A DNA stretch of 64,000 nt from Chryseobacterium sp. (GCF_029240215.1 NZ_JARBTK010000002.1:496001-560000); one strand, 5' to 3'; positions 42,882 to 51,869 are shown, counted from the stretch's first letter. Program-made: numbers and translations. The notes: a model not told the origin generated them from the letters alone.

Positions 42882-44381
42882 TTAAATTTTATAAATTTTC
42901 AATAAATCGGCAATTTTTCTATCATTTGCCAATCTCGGAATTTTATTTTGACCACCCAGTTTACCTTCAGATTTTGCATATTCCTGAAAAGCATTTTTTG
43001 AAAGTTTGGTGATCTTTAATTTCTGAAGAATATTTCCAGCTGTCAGATCATCATAATAAGTATTTCTTTTTCTCAGCTGATCATCAAGTTCTGTTTTGAA
43101 TAAGTCTAAATTTTCCGGTTCCTTTTCGAATTCTATAAACCATTCGTGATAAGGCAATCCTTCTATCGGATTCACTTCCGGAGCGAGATGAAATTCTGTA
43201 ATCTGCGCAGGAAATTTCTCAATTGTTGCTTTCATTGCTTCTTCCACCTCAAAAGCAATCACATGCTCGCCAAAAGCGGAGGTGAAATGTTTGGTTCTGC
43301 CACTGACCAAAATCCGGTGCGGATTTTTATCAATAAATCTTACTACATCACCAATTGAATACGCCCACAATCCCGAATTTGTCGTTAAAATCAAAGCATA
43401 ATCTTTATTGAGTTCAATTTCTTTTAAAGTTAATCTTTGTGCATTTGGCTTTCCATATTGTTCTAAAGGAACAAATTCATAGAAAATCCCGTGATTGGTC
43501 AAAAGCAAAAGCCCTTCTTTTGTATAATCATCCTGAAAAGCAAAAAATCCTTCCGAAGCAGGAAATGTCTGAACGATGTCAACTTTCCCGCCTAAAAGTT
43601 CTTCCATCTTTTCACGATACGGTTCGTAATTCACTCCGCCCGTTACGATTAATTGAAGATTTGGGAAAAGCTGTTTGATTTTTTTACCGTTTTTCTCAAT
43701 CAGTTTTTCAAAATACATAATCAGCCACGGCGGTATTCCGGAAATTAAGGTCATGTTTTCCTTTTCCGTTTCTTCAACGATTTTATCGACTTTAGCTTCC
43801 CAGTCTTCCATCAGATTGGTTTCCCAGCTTGGAAGACGGTTTTTCTGAAGATAATTCGGAATATGATGTGCTACAATTCCTGAAAGACGCCCCGTTTTAA
43901 TCCCGAAAACTTCCTCCAATTCCGGACTTCCCTGAAGGAAAATCATTTTTCCGTTGACGAAATCGGCATTTCCTTTTTTTGAAATATAATGGAATAAGGC
44001 ACTTTGCGCTCCTGCAACCTGATACGGCATTCCTTCTTTTGAGATTGGAATGTATTTCGATCCTGAAGTAGTTCCTGAAGTTTTAGCAAAATATTCCGGA
44101 GTGTCTGTCCAGAGAATATTGCGTTGACCTTTTTTTACTTTTTCGATATAAGGTTTTAGATCTTCGTAGTCTGCAATTTGTACGTTTTTCTGAAAATCTT
44201 CTATTGATTCAATGTTTTCAAACTGATGTTCTCTTCCAAAAAGTGTTTTTTCTGCAGTTTTCACCAATGATAAAAGCAGTTTCTCTTGATTTTTTTCTGC
44301 ATTTTGCTTAAAATCATTCGCTTTCTGAACGTGCTTTTTTGCCCAGATCAATGCCGCATTTTTCTTGAAGAAGTTTAACAT
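42882..44381 (-). CDS. GH3 auxin-responsive promoter family protein (acyl-amido synthetase-like)
   Basis: The 499-aa protein is related to plant GH3 enzymes, which adenylate a carboxylic acid and join it to an amino acid. The ATP-binding motif AKTSGTTSGSKYIPIS lies near residues 95-110, and LIVTGGVNYEPYR, FPASEGFFAFQ and YSIGDVVRFIDKNPHRI follow. Bacteroidota commonly have such a gene, but its substrate is not known. It is full length and cytosolic. A promoter with TTG-N21-TAAATTTG ends 4 nt before the ATG. Confidence 0.9.
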   Translation of the reverse strand: MLNFFKKNAALIWAKKHVQKANDFKQNAEKNQEKLLLSLVKTAEKTLFGREHQFENIESIEDFQKNVQIADYEDLKPYIEKVKKGQRNILWTDTPEYFAKTSGTTSGSKYIPISKEGMPYQVAGAQSALFHYISKKGNADFVNGKMIFLQGSPELEEVFGIKTGRLSGIVAHHIPNYLQKNRLPSWETNLMEDWEAKVDKIVEETEKENMTLISGIPPWLIMYFEKLIEKNGKKIKQLFPNLQLIVTGGVNYEPYREKMEELLGGKVDIVQTFPASEGFFAFQDDYTKEGLLLLTNHGIFYEFVPLEQYGKPNAQRLTLKEIELNKDYALILTTNSGLWAYSIGDVVRFIDKNPHRILVSGRTKHFTSAFGEHVIAFEVEEAMKATIEKFPAQITEFHLAPEVNPIEGLPYHEWFIEFEKEPENLDLFKTELDDQLRKRNTYYDDLTAGNILQKLKITKLSKNAFQEYAKSEGKLGGQNKIPRLANDRKIADLLKIYKI

Positions 44382-44385
44382 GGTT

Positions 44386-44417
44386 CAAATTTATAAATAA
44401 CTATAGAATTCTGTCAA
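44386..44417 (-). promoter_or_regulatory. Promoter for the GH3-family gene, abutting its start codon
   Basis: On the minus strand TTG (44415-44417), a 21-nt spacer and TAAATTTG (44386-44393), then AACC and ATG. It is the best promoter among the probable leaderless genes. Confidence 0.65.
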
Positions 44418-44435
44418 ATATTTTAAAATTAAACA

Positions 44436-44467
44436 CAAAAAAAACCGACGAATAAAATTCATCGGTT
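44436..44467 (-). terminator. Terminator after the small basic protein gene
   Basis: On the minus strand AACCGATGAAT and ATTCGTCGGTT pair with one wobble and are followed by T. Confidence 0.85.
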
Positions 44468-44510
44468 CTTCGAAATTTGATTATGAAAAGACAACATTTT
44501 TTAATGTTGA

Positions 44511-44756
44511 TTATTTGTTTACTTTATACCTTTTATCAGGTGTTCCGTCTTTTTTTAATTTTTGATTTTCTTTAAATCTTTTGTCTGGTGTGCCATCTTT
44601 TTTGAGTTTGGCTGCCGGTTTCGCTGCTTCTGTTTTTGTGGCTTTTACCGTTTTTGTGGTTTTCTGAGCTGTACTTTTAGTCGCAGGAACAGCTTGTTGA
44701 GCAGTTGCAAGTCCTAGTCCTAAAATGATTGACATTGCTGTAAGAAATTTTTTCAT
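44511..44756 (-). CDS. Small exported Lys/Ala-rich protein with KKDGTPDKR repeats
   Basis: The 81-aa protein has a signal peptide (about 1-20), a Lys/Thr/Ala-rich linker (22-50) and two copies of LKKDGTPDKR(F/Y)K (51-62 and 67-78). The repeat resembles the basic adaptor motif first noted in chlorella virus proteins, also seen in small flavobacterial proteins, by memory. The product is very basic, so it may bind nucleic acid or the envelope. A terminator follows. No partner gene is obvious. Confidence 0.75.
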   Translation of the reverse strand: MKKFLTAMSIILGLGLATAQQAVPATKSTAQKTTKTVKATKTEAAKPAAKLKKDGTPDKRFKENQKLKKDGTPDKRYKVNK

Positions 44757-44924
44757 GTCTAATTGATTGTTTTTTGTTTAAGTAAAGTTATAGAAAATCT
44801 CAATATAAAATCTTTTTTGAATAGACTTAACTAAAGTTTATTACAGATTAAAAAAAGATTAAAGTTGATTAGAGGAAAGCAAAGTTGTGATTAATTATGA
44901 TCTAAGTTTATTAGGGTTTAAAAT

Positions 44925-44958
44925 GAAAAAACCTGCTTCCCAAAAGAGAAACAGGTTT
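44925..44958 (-). terminator. Terminator after the small SDDDD lipoprotein gene
   Basis: AAACCTG and CAGGTTT (44929-44935 and 44952-44958) pair; the inner part adds a few pairs, and T follow on the minus strand. Confidence 0.72.
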
Positions 44959-44977
44959 CAGATATATGAATAGTTTG

Positions 44978-45370
44978 TTATCTTGTACAGTTCGCTGTCC
45001 AGATTTTTCCATCTTTTGCGTAAGCAATCTTCAATTCATTATTATCAATTCTGATGTAAGATGCTACAGTAGATCCTACACTTACTAAGGTGTTGTCACC
45101 TTGTTGCTCAAATTCTACTCCATTCAAATCAGGAATACTGTTTGAGAAAGCAAAATTATACTTTGTTCCGCTTGCAATTTTCGTTACAAATACACTTCCA
45201 TTATCTGTTGAGATGTCAGTTGATCCGTCTTTGTAAGAAATACTTCCTTTGTATGTTCCTGCGAAGAAATCGTTGTTTGCCGGATCGTCATCATCACTGC
45301 ATGAAGTGAAAGAAATTGCTGTGAACATTACCAGCATAAAAACGCCTAAAATTTTGATTACATTTTTCAT
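44978..45370 (-). CDS. Small surface-type lipoprotein of unknown function
   Basis: The 130-aa protein has a lipoprotein signal ending FTSC (Cys24), directly followed by SDDDDPAND, an acidic signal of the flavobacterial surface-export type. The remainder is a small beta-rich domain (FFAGTYKGSISYKDGSTD, NNELKIAYAKDGKIW) of lipocalin-like pattern, with a C-terminal Cys. I do not recognise a named family. It is monocistronic and ends at a hairpin. The 250-bp gap to mfd has only promoter-like sequence. Confidence 0.75.
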   Translation of the reverse strand: MKNVIKILGVFMLVMFTAISFTSCSDDDDPANNDFFAGTYKGSISYKDGSTDISTDNGSVFVTKIASGTKYNFAFSNSIPDLNGVEFEQQGDNTLVSVGSTVASYIRIDNNELKIAYAKDGKIWTANCTR

Positions 45371-45547
45371 AATATTTAATATTTCGGTTTATGGGAAAAG
45401 ACTTTTCAAACATTGTGCCGCATGTCAAAAAGTGAATTATTTTTAACTCTTTTTTGGGTTTTTAATAAAAAATTGTGATTTGTAAAGGTTTATTGTTGAT
45501 AAATGTTGAATTGAATATCTCAATTTAGCTTAAAGAAAAAATAGCAT

Positions 45548-45555
45548 TATCTTTG
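45548..45555 (+). promoter_or_regulatory. -7 box for mfd
   Basis: TATCTTTG places the transcript start near 45560. This is past an in-frame ATG at 45558, so the ATG at 45621 is the likely start. An imperfect hairpin (about 45568-45593) lies in the leader. Confidence 0.5.
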
Positions 45556-45620
45556 TAATGCTAAAACGGTTTCGGAATTCTCCCGAAATCGCTTTTGTCG
45601 TTTATACCTATATTATTTTT

Positions 45621-48600
45621 ATGCACTTGAAAACCATAAAAGAAAGCTTTCTTCCTGATCTTCTTAAAAAAGAATTTGGAAAAGAAATTTTTGTACAATT
45701 TGAGAATCATCAACATCTTTCAGTAAAAGGAAGTGCAGGTTCTTCGGTTTCTATTTTTATCGCCGAACTTTTTCTCACCCAAAAAAAGACCATACTTTAT
45801 CTTGTAGATGATAAAGAAGAAGCTCTATATATTAATACAGAAATGGAAGATTTGTTGGGAAAGGAAAAGGTTTTATACTTTCCGGCAACGCATCTTGAAC
45901 CTTATCAGGTTGAGAAAACTCAGAATGCCAATTTGGTTTTGCGAACTGATGTTCTCAATAAAATAAATTCTGAAAAATCTCCGAAGATCATCGTTGCTTA
46001 CATGGGAGCTTTGGCGGAAAAGGTTTTGAAGAAAGAAGATTTCAAAGCAATTTCTCATCATATAAAAGTCGGCGACCAGCTTGATTTTGATTTTGTGGAT
46101 GAGTTGCTTTCGCATTATCAGTTTCAGCAGACAGATTTTGTTTCTGAGCCGGGAGAATTTTCTGTACGTGGAGGAATTGTAGACGTTTTTTCTTATTCTA
46201 ACGAAAAACCTTATAGAATCACTTTCTTCGGAAATGAAGTGGAGAATATTAAAACTTTTGACATTGAGACCCAGCTTTCAGTAGATAAAGTAAAAGATTT
46301 TCAATTGGTTTCAAATATGAATTTTTCAGTTTCAGGAAGTCGCGTTTCTTTGTTGGAGCTTTTGCCGAAAGACAGTTTTGTGATTTCTAAAAATGCTGTT
46401 GTAGGTTTAAATAAAATCCGAAGCTTTTATGAGAAATCTTTAGAAAAATATCAAACATTAAGCAAGGATATTTCGCATAGAACTCCGCAGGAATTATTTA
46501 TTTCAGACGAAGAATTTTTATTTGATTACAAGAAATTTAAAACTATAGATTTCAGTTCGCAGCCGATAGAAGTTGCCAATTCAGAACAAATTGAAATCAA
46601 GCAGATGCAGCAGCCGTCCTTTCACAAAAATTTTGAGTTGCTGATTGAAGATTTAGAAGAAAAACAGCAACAAGGCTTTGAAACATGGATTTCTTTTTCA
46701 ACAGATAAACAGAAAGAGAGATTAGAATCTATTTTTGAAGAATTAGAGAATCAGTTGCCATTTAAAAGTTTTAAATCTGAACTTCATGAAGGTTTCGTAG
46801 ATTCTGATCATAAAATTTTGGTTTACACCGACCACCAGATTTTTGACCGTTACCAAAGATATAAAGCCAAAAATACATTCGCCAAATCTGAACAGCTGAC
46901 TCTGAAAGATCTGATGTCCTTAAAAGTCGGAGATTATATCGCTCACATCGACCACGGAATCGGAAAATTCATGGGATTGGTGAAAGTGAATAATGATGGT
47001 AAAATTCAGGAATGTTTTAAACTGACATACAAGAATGGTGATTTACTATATGTAAGTATTCATTCATTGCATAAAATCTCAAAGTACAACGGTCCCGACG
47101 GAAAGGAAGTGGTTTTGAGCAAACTTGGTTCGCCCGCCTGGAAATCTTTGAAACAGAAAACAAAAGCCAAAGTAAAACAGATCGCATTTGATTTAATTAA
47201 ATTATATGCGGAACGAAAAACCGCCAAAGGTTTTGCCTATACACCGGATTCTTATTTGCAGAATGAGCTTGAGGCAAGTTTCCTTTATGAAGACACGCCA
47301 GATCAGGAAAAAGCGACCATTGATGTAAAAAATGACATGGAAGCCGAAACTGTGATGGATCGTTTGGTTTGTGGCGACGTAGGTTTCGGGAAAACAGAAG
47401 TCGCCATTCGTGCTGCATTTAAAGCTGCAACAGATGGAAAACAGGTTGCGATTTTGGTCCCAACTACTATTTTGGCATTTCAGCATTACAGAAGTTTTAA
47501 AGACAGATTAAAAGATTTTCCTGTAAATATTTCTTATCTAAACAGATTCAGAACGGCAAAACAAAAAGCTGAAACTATTGCTGGTTTGAAAGACGGAAAA
47601 GTAGACATCGTGATCGGAACGCATCAATTGGCTTCCGAAAAAGTGAAATTTAAAGATTTAGGTTTACTGATTATCGATGAGGAGCACAAATTCGGAGTTG
47701 CCGTAAAAGATAAACTAAAAACATTGAAATCTAATATTGATACACTTACTTTGACCGCAACGCCAATTCCGAGAACTTTACAGTTTTCATTGATGGCTGC
47801 GAGAGATTTATCGGTGATTAAAACGCCACCGCCCAACAGACAGCCTGTGGAAACTCATATGGTCGGCTTTAGTGAAGAAATTATTCGTGATGCGGTTTCT
47901 TACGAATTGCAGCGTGACGGACAGGTTTATTTTATCAACAATAGGGTTGAAAATCTGAAAGATATTGCAGGATTGATTCAAAGATTAGTTCCTGATGCGA
48001 GAGTAATCACGGGTCACGGACAAATGGAAGGCAAACAGCTTGAAAAGAATGTTCTTGATTTCATGGAAGGAAAATACGACGTTCTGGTTGCAACAACTAT
48101 CGTAGAAAGTGGAGTAGATGTTCCCAACGCGAATACAATGTTTATCAATGATGCACAGCGTTTTGGAATGGCTGATCTTCACCAGATGAGAGGTCGTGTT
48201 GGTAGAAGCAACAGAAAAGCTTTCTGTTATCTGATTACGCCGCCATTGGATATGGTGACCTCTGATGCCAGAAAAAGACTGGAAGCGATTGAGCAGTTTT
48301 CAGATTTGGGAAGTGGTTTTCAGATTGCAATGAAAGATCTGGAAATTCGTGGAGCAGGAGATTTGTTGGGAGGCGAACAAAGTGGATTCATCAATGAAAT
48401 GGGCTTCGAAACCTATCAGAAAATGATGCAGGAAGCTTTGGAAGAATTAAAAGACGATAAAGATTTTGAAAATCTTTTTGAAAATGAAGAAGACCGACAA
48501 AAACTATTTAAATCTGTGAAAGAAGTTAATATTGATACTGATCTTGAACTAATGTTGCCGGATTTTTACATCTCAAGCACGGAAGAAAGATTGTTATTGT

Positions 48601-48983
48601 ACCAAAAATTGGCTGAAATTGATAATGAAATTGACCTTCAAAAATTTGAATCTGAACTGACAGACCGTTTCGGAGCTTTGCCTTCAGAAGCAATTAATTT
48701 ATTGAAAAGTGTTGCTTTAAAATGGTTGGCTGCAGCTATCGGTTTTGAAAAAATCGTCATGAAAAACGGGATTTTTCTCGGATATTTCCCGAATAATCCT
48801 CAGGATAAGTTTTATCAGACCGATAAATTCAGACATATCATTACTTATCTAACTCAAAATCCTGCCAAAGCGCAACTTAAAGAGAAAATCGGTAAAGAAG
48901 GTAATCAATTGATGATGAGAAAAGATGGGGTGCAAAATGTGGATGAGGTAAATGTTTTGTTGAAGTCTATTCTTGATATTTAA
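45621..48983 (+). CDS. mfd: Transcription-repair coupling factor Mfd
   Basis: The 1120-aa protein (from the ATG at 45621, MHLKTIKES) removes RNA polymerase stalled at DNA damage and recruits UvrA. It has the UvrB-like N-domain (about 1-300; VSEPGEFSVRGGIVDVFSY), the CarD-like polymerase-binding domain (about 436; GDYIAHIDHGIGKFMGL) and the motor with GDVGFGKTEVAIRAAF (about 584), IIDEEHKFGV (about 683), TATPIPRTLQ and QMRGRVGRSN, then the C-terminal TRCF domain. Length is normal. The following gene starts 11 nt after its stop and may be co-transcribed. Confidence 0.97.
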   Translation: MHLKTIKESFLPDLLKKEFGKEIFVQFENHQHLSVKGSAGSSVSIFIAELFLTQKKTILYLVDDKEEALYINTEMEDLLGKEKVLYFPATHLEPYQVEKTQNANLVLRTDVLNKINSEKSPKIIVAYMGALAEKVLKKEDFKAISHHIKVGDQLDFDFVDELLSHYQFQQTDFVSEPGEFSVRGGIVDVFSYSNEKPYRITFFGNEVENIKTFDIETQLSVDKVKDFQLVSNMNFSVSGSRVSLLELLPKDSFVISKNAVVGLNKIRSFYEKSLEKYQTLSKDISHRTPQELFISDEEFLFDYKKFKTIDFSSQPIEVANSEQIEIKQMQQPSFHKNFELLIEDLEEKQQQGFETWISFSTDKQKERLESIFEELENQLPFKSFKSELHEGFVDSDHKILVYTDHQIFDRYQRYKAKNTFAKSEQLTLKDLMSLKVGDYIAHIDHGIGKFMGLVKVNNDGKIQECFKLTYKNGDLLYVSIHSLHKISKYNGPDGKEVVLSKLGSPAWKSLKQKTKAKVKQIAFDLIKLYAERKTAKGFAYTPDSYLQNELEASFLYEDTPDQEKATIDVKNDMEAETVMDRLVCGDVGFGKTEVAIRAAFKAATDGKQVAILVPTTILAFQHYRSFKDRLKDFPVNISYLNRFRTAKQKAETIAGLKDGKVDIVIGTHQLASEKVKFKDLGLLIIDEEHKFGVAVKDKLKTLKSNIDTLTLTATPIPRTLQFSLMAARDLSVIKTPPPNRQPVETHMVGFSEEIIRDAVSYELQRDGQVYFINNRVENLKDIAGLIQRLVPDARVITGHGQMEGKQLEKNVLDFMEGKYDVLVATTIVESGVDVPNANTMFINDAQRFGMADLHQMRGRVGRSNRKAFCYLITPPLDMVTSDARKRLEAIEQFSDLGSGFQIAMKDLEIRGAGDLLGGEQSGFINEMGFETYQKMMQEALEELKDDKDFENLFENEEDRQKLFKSVKEVNIDTDLELMLPDFYISSTEERLLLYQKLAEIDNEIDLQKFESELTDRFGALPSEAINLLKSVALKWLAAAIGFEKIVMKNGIFLGYFPNNPQDKFYQTDKFRHIITYLTQNPAKAQLKEKIGKEGNQLMMRKDGVQNVDEVNVLLKSILDI

Positions 48984-48994
48984 AACTAAAAAAC

Positions 48995-49711
48995 ATGAAA
49001 AAAATTCTGGTTTTGTTTGTTTTATTGAATTCATTTTGGGTTTATGCCTGCAAATGCAATCAACAAAGCTTTGGTGAAAATTTTGCGCAAAATGACTTCA
49101 TAGGGGAAATTGAGATTTTAAAAACCTACAATATTTCCTCTAAAAAAAATGATGATGAGCGGTTTTACAAAGCCGATATTAAAATTTTAAAACTATATAA
49201 AGGTAAAAGTATTTCATCAATCATTATAAAAGGTAAAGTTGGGGAGATTTTCGGATCTGCATGTGAAATTGAAGTGAAAAAAGGTGATCGCATTTTGATC
49301 TATTTAAATAGTAAAGATAATTTTGAAATGTCTTCCTGTACCTACACAAAAATTCTTAGTGATAAGAGAATAGATGCTGAAAGAAAAGCATTAGATTTCC
49401 TGATAAAAAATAAAATTAGAAACACCGATAGTTTCTACTTTTCGGGTGATTATTTCAAAAAATATAAAAAATTAAAGCCACAGAATGATTTTGCAGTTTA
49501 CAGATTAAAAATCAATTCAAAATCGAAAATTGAGTCAATGATAACACTTCAAAGTTTTGGGTTACCACAGGAAAAAGAAATTATAAATGATATAAAAAAG
49601 AATTTTGTCATGTCGAGAGGTTTTATGGAAGAAATTAAAAATGAAGAAATTATATTGGTTCTTTTTTTTAATGATGAAAGTGAGGATGTGATTTCAAATT
49701 TTAATATGTAG
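48995..49711 (+). CDS. Exported protein with TIMP/netrin-like N-domain
   Basis: The 238-aa protein has a signal peptide whose expected cleavage (after VYA, residue 18) leaves a mature start CKC (C19, C21). The next region (FGENFAQNDFIGEIEIL..., YKADIKILKLYKGK, C90 in GSACEIEVKKGDRILIYL, C115 in SSCTYTK) follows the order of the netrin-like OB-fold of tissue inhibitors of metalloproteinases, in which Cys-x-Cys begins the mature protein. The C-terminal part (about 150-238; FAVYRLKINSKSKIESMITLQSFG) looks like a small TonB-C-like fold. Both assignments are from pattern, not search. It lies 11 nt after mfd, a chance or operon neighbour. Confidence 0.7.
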   Translation: MKKILVLFVLLNSFWVYACKCNQQSFGENFAQNDFIGEIEILKTYNISSKKNDDERFYKADIKILKLYKGKSISSIIIKGKVGEIFGSACEIEVKKGDRILIYLNSKDNFEMSSCTYTKILSDKRIDAERKALDFLIKNKIRNTDSFYFSGDYFKKYKKLKPQNDFAVYRLKINSKSKIESMITLQSFGLPQEKEIINDIKKNFVMSRGFMEEIKNEEIILVLFFNDESEDVISNFNM

Positions 49712-49821
49712 AAATATTCCTGTTTTTTTAATCATTTAACATAATCTGAATCTAAAAGCGAAAGTTTTTAGATTTTTTTTGGTAAATATTTAAAATAACT
49801 CAAGTCGTGTTGAAAATTAAT

Positions 49822-49829
49822 TATATTTG
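49822..49829 (+). promoter_or_regulatory. -7 box for the first of two tandem lipoprotein genes
   Basis: TATATTTG lies 21 nt before the ATG at 49851, so an earlier in-frame ATG at 49827 would be within the promoter and is unlikely to be used. Confidence 0.55.
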
Positions 49830-49850
49830 TGCGACCAAAAATTGAAAACT

Positions 49851-50747
49851 ATGATCAGAAAAAACTTTTTTAAAGTAGTGGCAGCATTACTTCTTGGCTT
49901 CATGTTCTCTTGTGATAACACAACAGATGATCCCATCAATAATAATAAAAATAATCCCTCTACAGGTACAGGAGGAAGTGGATCTACTGGTCCCACAATC
50001 ACAGGACCTCGGATTTTACATAAAATTATTGCTAATAATGAAATTACCCAAGAATTTGTAACCACCGGAGGTGTTCTTGAAAAAGCAATTTACAGGGAAG
50101 ATAGTGGACCAAATTCATTCCTAATAGCAGTTGTTACTTATACTTCAGGGAAGATTACCAAAGTTAAAGTTGACCAACAAGTTAATGGTACTATACCAGC
50201 GAATAATATTGCATATAATTTTGATATTACTTACGATTCTGGTGGGAAAATTAATTCAACTATTGGTAATACAAGCGTAGGAACTACGGCTGGATTCACG
50301 AGCGAGTATGCATATACATATGATGGTGCTGGGAAAATGACAAAAATTGTAGAAAAGAAAAAAATAGGAGCTGACTATTCACAATACACTAATTATAATT
50401 TTACAAATACTGGAGATAATATTACCAAAGTAGTAACAGAAACAGGACCTACTACTTCCGCTGGTGTGCCGACTTCGACAGTTTTGATGACTACAACTTA
50501 TAATTATACTTCTTATGATAATAAGATCAATCCTTACACAACTTTACCAAAAACATTTTTTGTAATTTGGAGTTTGATGCATCCGCTTAATTTCCCATTG
50601 TTATCAGCTAATAATCTTACCAATTATAATGTACAATATAATGGAACACCAATGGTGAGCACTGACTTAACGTATCTTTACGATTCAATGAATTATCCGA
50701 CTTCAGATCAGACTCAGGTTCAAAAATATATTTATAAGGCTTTATAA
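49851..50747 (+). CDS. Lipoprotein with YD-repeat-like beta strands (tandem copy 1)
   Basis: The 298-aa protein starts at the ATG at 49851 (MIRKNFFKVV) and has a lipobox MFSC (Cys21) followed by DNTTDDP and an Asn/Gly/Thr-rich linker. The body has several strands like YDSGGKINSTIG and YTYDGAGKMTKIVEKKK, similar to YD/RHS repeats but short. It shares GPR near the start of the body and INPYTTLPKTF near the end with the next gene, so the two are diverged tandem paralogues. I know no function. It should sit in the outer membrane. Confidence 0.75.
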   Translation: MIRKNFFKVVAALLLGFMFSCDNTTDDPINNNKNNPSTGTGGSGSTGPTITGPRILHKIIANNEITQEFVTTGGVLEKAIYREDSGPNSFLIAVVTYTSGKITKVKVDQQVNGTIPANNIAYNFDITYDSGGKINSTIGNTSVGTTAGFTSEYAYTYDGAGKMTKIVEKKKIGADYSQYTNYNFTNTGDNITKVVTETGPTTSAGVPTSTVLMTTTYNYTSYDNKINPYTTLPKTFFVIWSLMHPLNFPLLSANNLTNYNVQYNGTPMVSTDLTYLYDSMNYPTSDQTQVQKYIYKAL

Positions 50748-50812
50748 GTTGTTTTTGTTTGATGGTTTTGCGAGAATATAAATAAAAAGGTGCTTTTTAT
50801 TCAAAAAAAAAT

Positions 50813-50820
50813 TATATTTG
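50813..50820 (+). promoter_or_regulatory. -7 box for the second tandem lipoprotein gene
   Basis: TATATTTG lies 27 nt before the ATG at 50848. The spacer upstream is A-rich with no clear TTG. Confidence 0.5.
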
Positions 50821-50847
50821 TGGAAAAATAAATAATCCCCTTCGGAA

Positions 50848-51780
50848 ATGAAACAACTTTTCTATTTTATTTTACTTATCGCTGGTATTTCTTCTATTCA
50901 CTCTTGTAAAGATATGGTTGATGAAGAAGGTAATCCTCTCATCGATTTAAATCAATCAAGTGGCTTTAATGGTCCGAGAGCTTTATTCAGAGAAATTACA
51001 GATTCGGATACAATCGCAGAATATCGTTATAATGGTTTGCTTTTGTCAAGTGTAATTACAGATAAATATTCTGCGGCAAATGTAATGTGGAGCGGTGATA
51101 AGATCAGCCAGATTGATTTCAAAGGTCATTTAGATAATGATGGCGATGGAGATCTGGATGCTGACAGTATCGTTTATACGCAGTTATTTACTTACGGAAA
51201 TCTAGGGAGATTGACGATCATTTCAGAAAACAGGTCTACTTTTAAAAGAGCAGCACCTGTACCTCCTTCAACGACTCCGGGACCTTACGCACTGGATTCT
51301 AAAGTAAAGGTTTTATACGATCTGACTTACAGTTCTACAACAGGGAAATTAGATGTAATCAATATGAAAAATGGTCCTGATGCTATAGGAATCCCTTTTG
51401 AATATAAAGATTATTCTAAAACAACATATACATATTTAGGCGATAATGTTTCAAAAGCTGAAAGACATTATGGTAAAATTAATGCTGGTATTAATGGTCC
51501 TGCAATTGAAAAGTATGCATATGAATTCTTGAATTATGATTCTCAAATCAACCCATACACACTTCTTCCATTTGCATATAAAGTTTCTACAATTTTAGCA
51601 ACTGATTATAATGATGATGCATCTTCGATGTTATCTCCTAATAGTCCGAAAAGAATATCTATCACAGATCTTACACAACCAATTCCGACTCCGGCAATTT
51701 TCTCTACAGATTACAGATATGATGCACAAACGTATATGATCAGAGGTTTTGGAGTAAACTATATTTACAAACCGATGTAA
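50848..51780 (+). CDS. Lipoprotein with YD-repeat-like beta strands (tandem copy 2)
   Basis: The 310-aa protein has a lipobox IHSC (Cys20) followed by KDMVDEEGNP, an acidic surface-export-like signal. It shares with the gene before it the GPRALFREI start, repeated strands (AEYRYNGLLLSSVIT, YDLTYSSTTGKLDVINM, KTTYTYLGDNVSKAERH) and INPYTLLPFAYKV. The DNDGDGDLDAD loop (about residues 93-103) looks like an EF-hand-type calcium loop. A terminator follows. Its function is not known. Confidence 0.75.
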   Translation: MKQLFYFILLIAGISSIHSCKDMVDEEGNPLIDLNQSSGFNGPRALFREITDSDTIAEYRYNGLLLSSVITDKYSAANVMWSGDKISQIDFKGHLDNDGDGDLDADSIVYTQLFTYGNLGRLTIISENRSTFKRAAPVPPSTTPGPYALDSKVKVLYDLTYSSTTGKLDVINMKNGPDAIGIPFEYKDYSKTTYTYLGDNVSKAERHYGKINAGINGPAIEKYAYEFLNYDSQINPYTLLPFAYKVSTILATDYNDDASSMLSPNSPKRISITDLTQPIPTPAIFSTDYRYDAQTYMIRGFGVNYIYKPM

Positions 51781-51803
51781 AGACATCATCAAAAAATATA
51801 TTT

Positions 51804-51836
51804 AAACTCAATTCTTCACAGGATTGAGTTTTTTTA
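51804..51836 (+). terminator. Terminator after the tandem lipoprotein genes
   Basis: AAACTCAAT (51804-51812) and ATTGAGTTT (51823-51831) form a perfect 9-bp stem followed by a T run. Confidence 0.88.
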
Positions 51837-51848
51837 TTTAATATCTCT

Positions 51849-51856
51849 TAATTTTG
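51849..51856 (+). promoter_or_regulatory. -7 box for pth
   Basis: TAATTTTG lies 13 nt before the ATG at 51870, right after the terminator of the gene before it. Confidence 0.5.
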
Positions 51857-51869
51857 CAAAAAATTTCTC

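Noticed and set aside
45558..45620. Upstream in-frame ATG for mfd at 45558
   Set aside because: It lies right at the predicted transcript start (box at 45548-45555), and the added residues are unlike Mfd N-termini.
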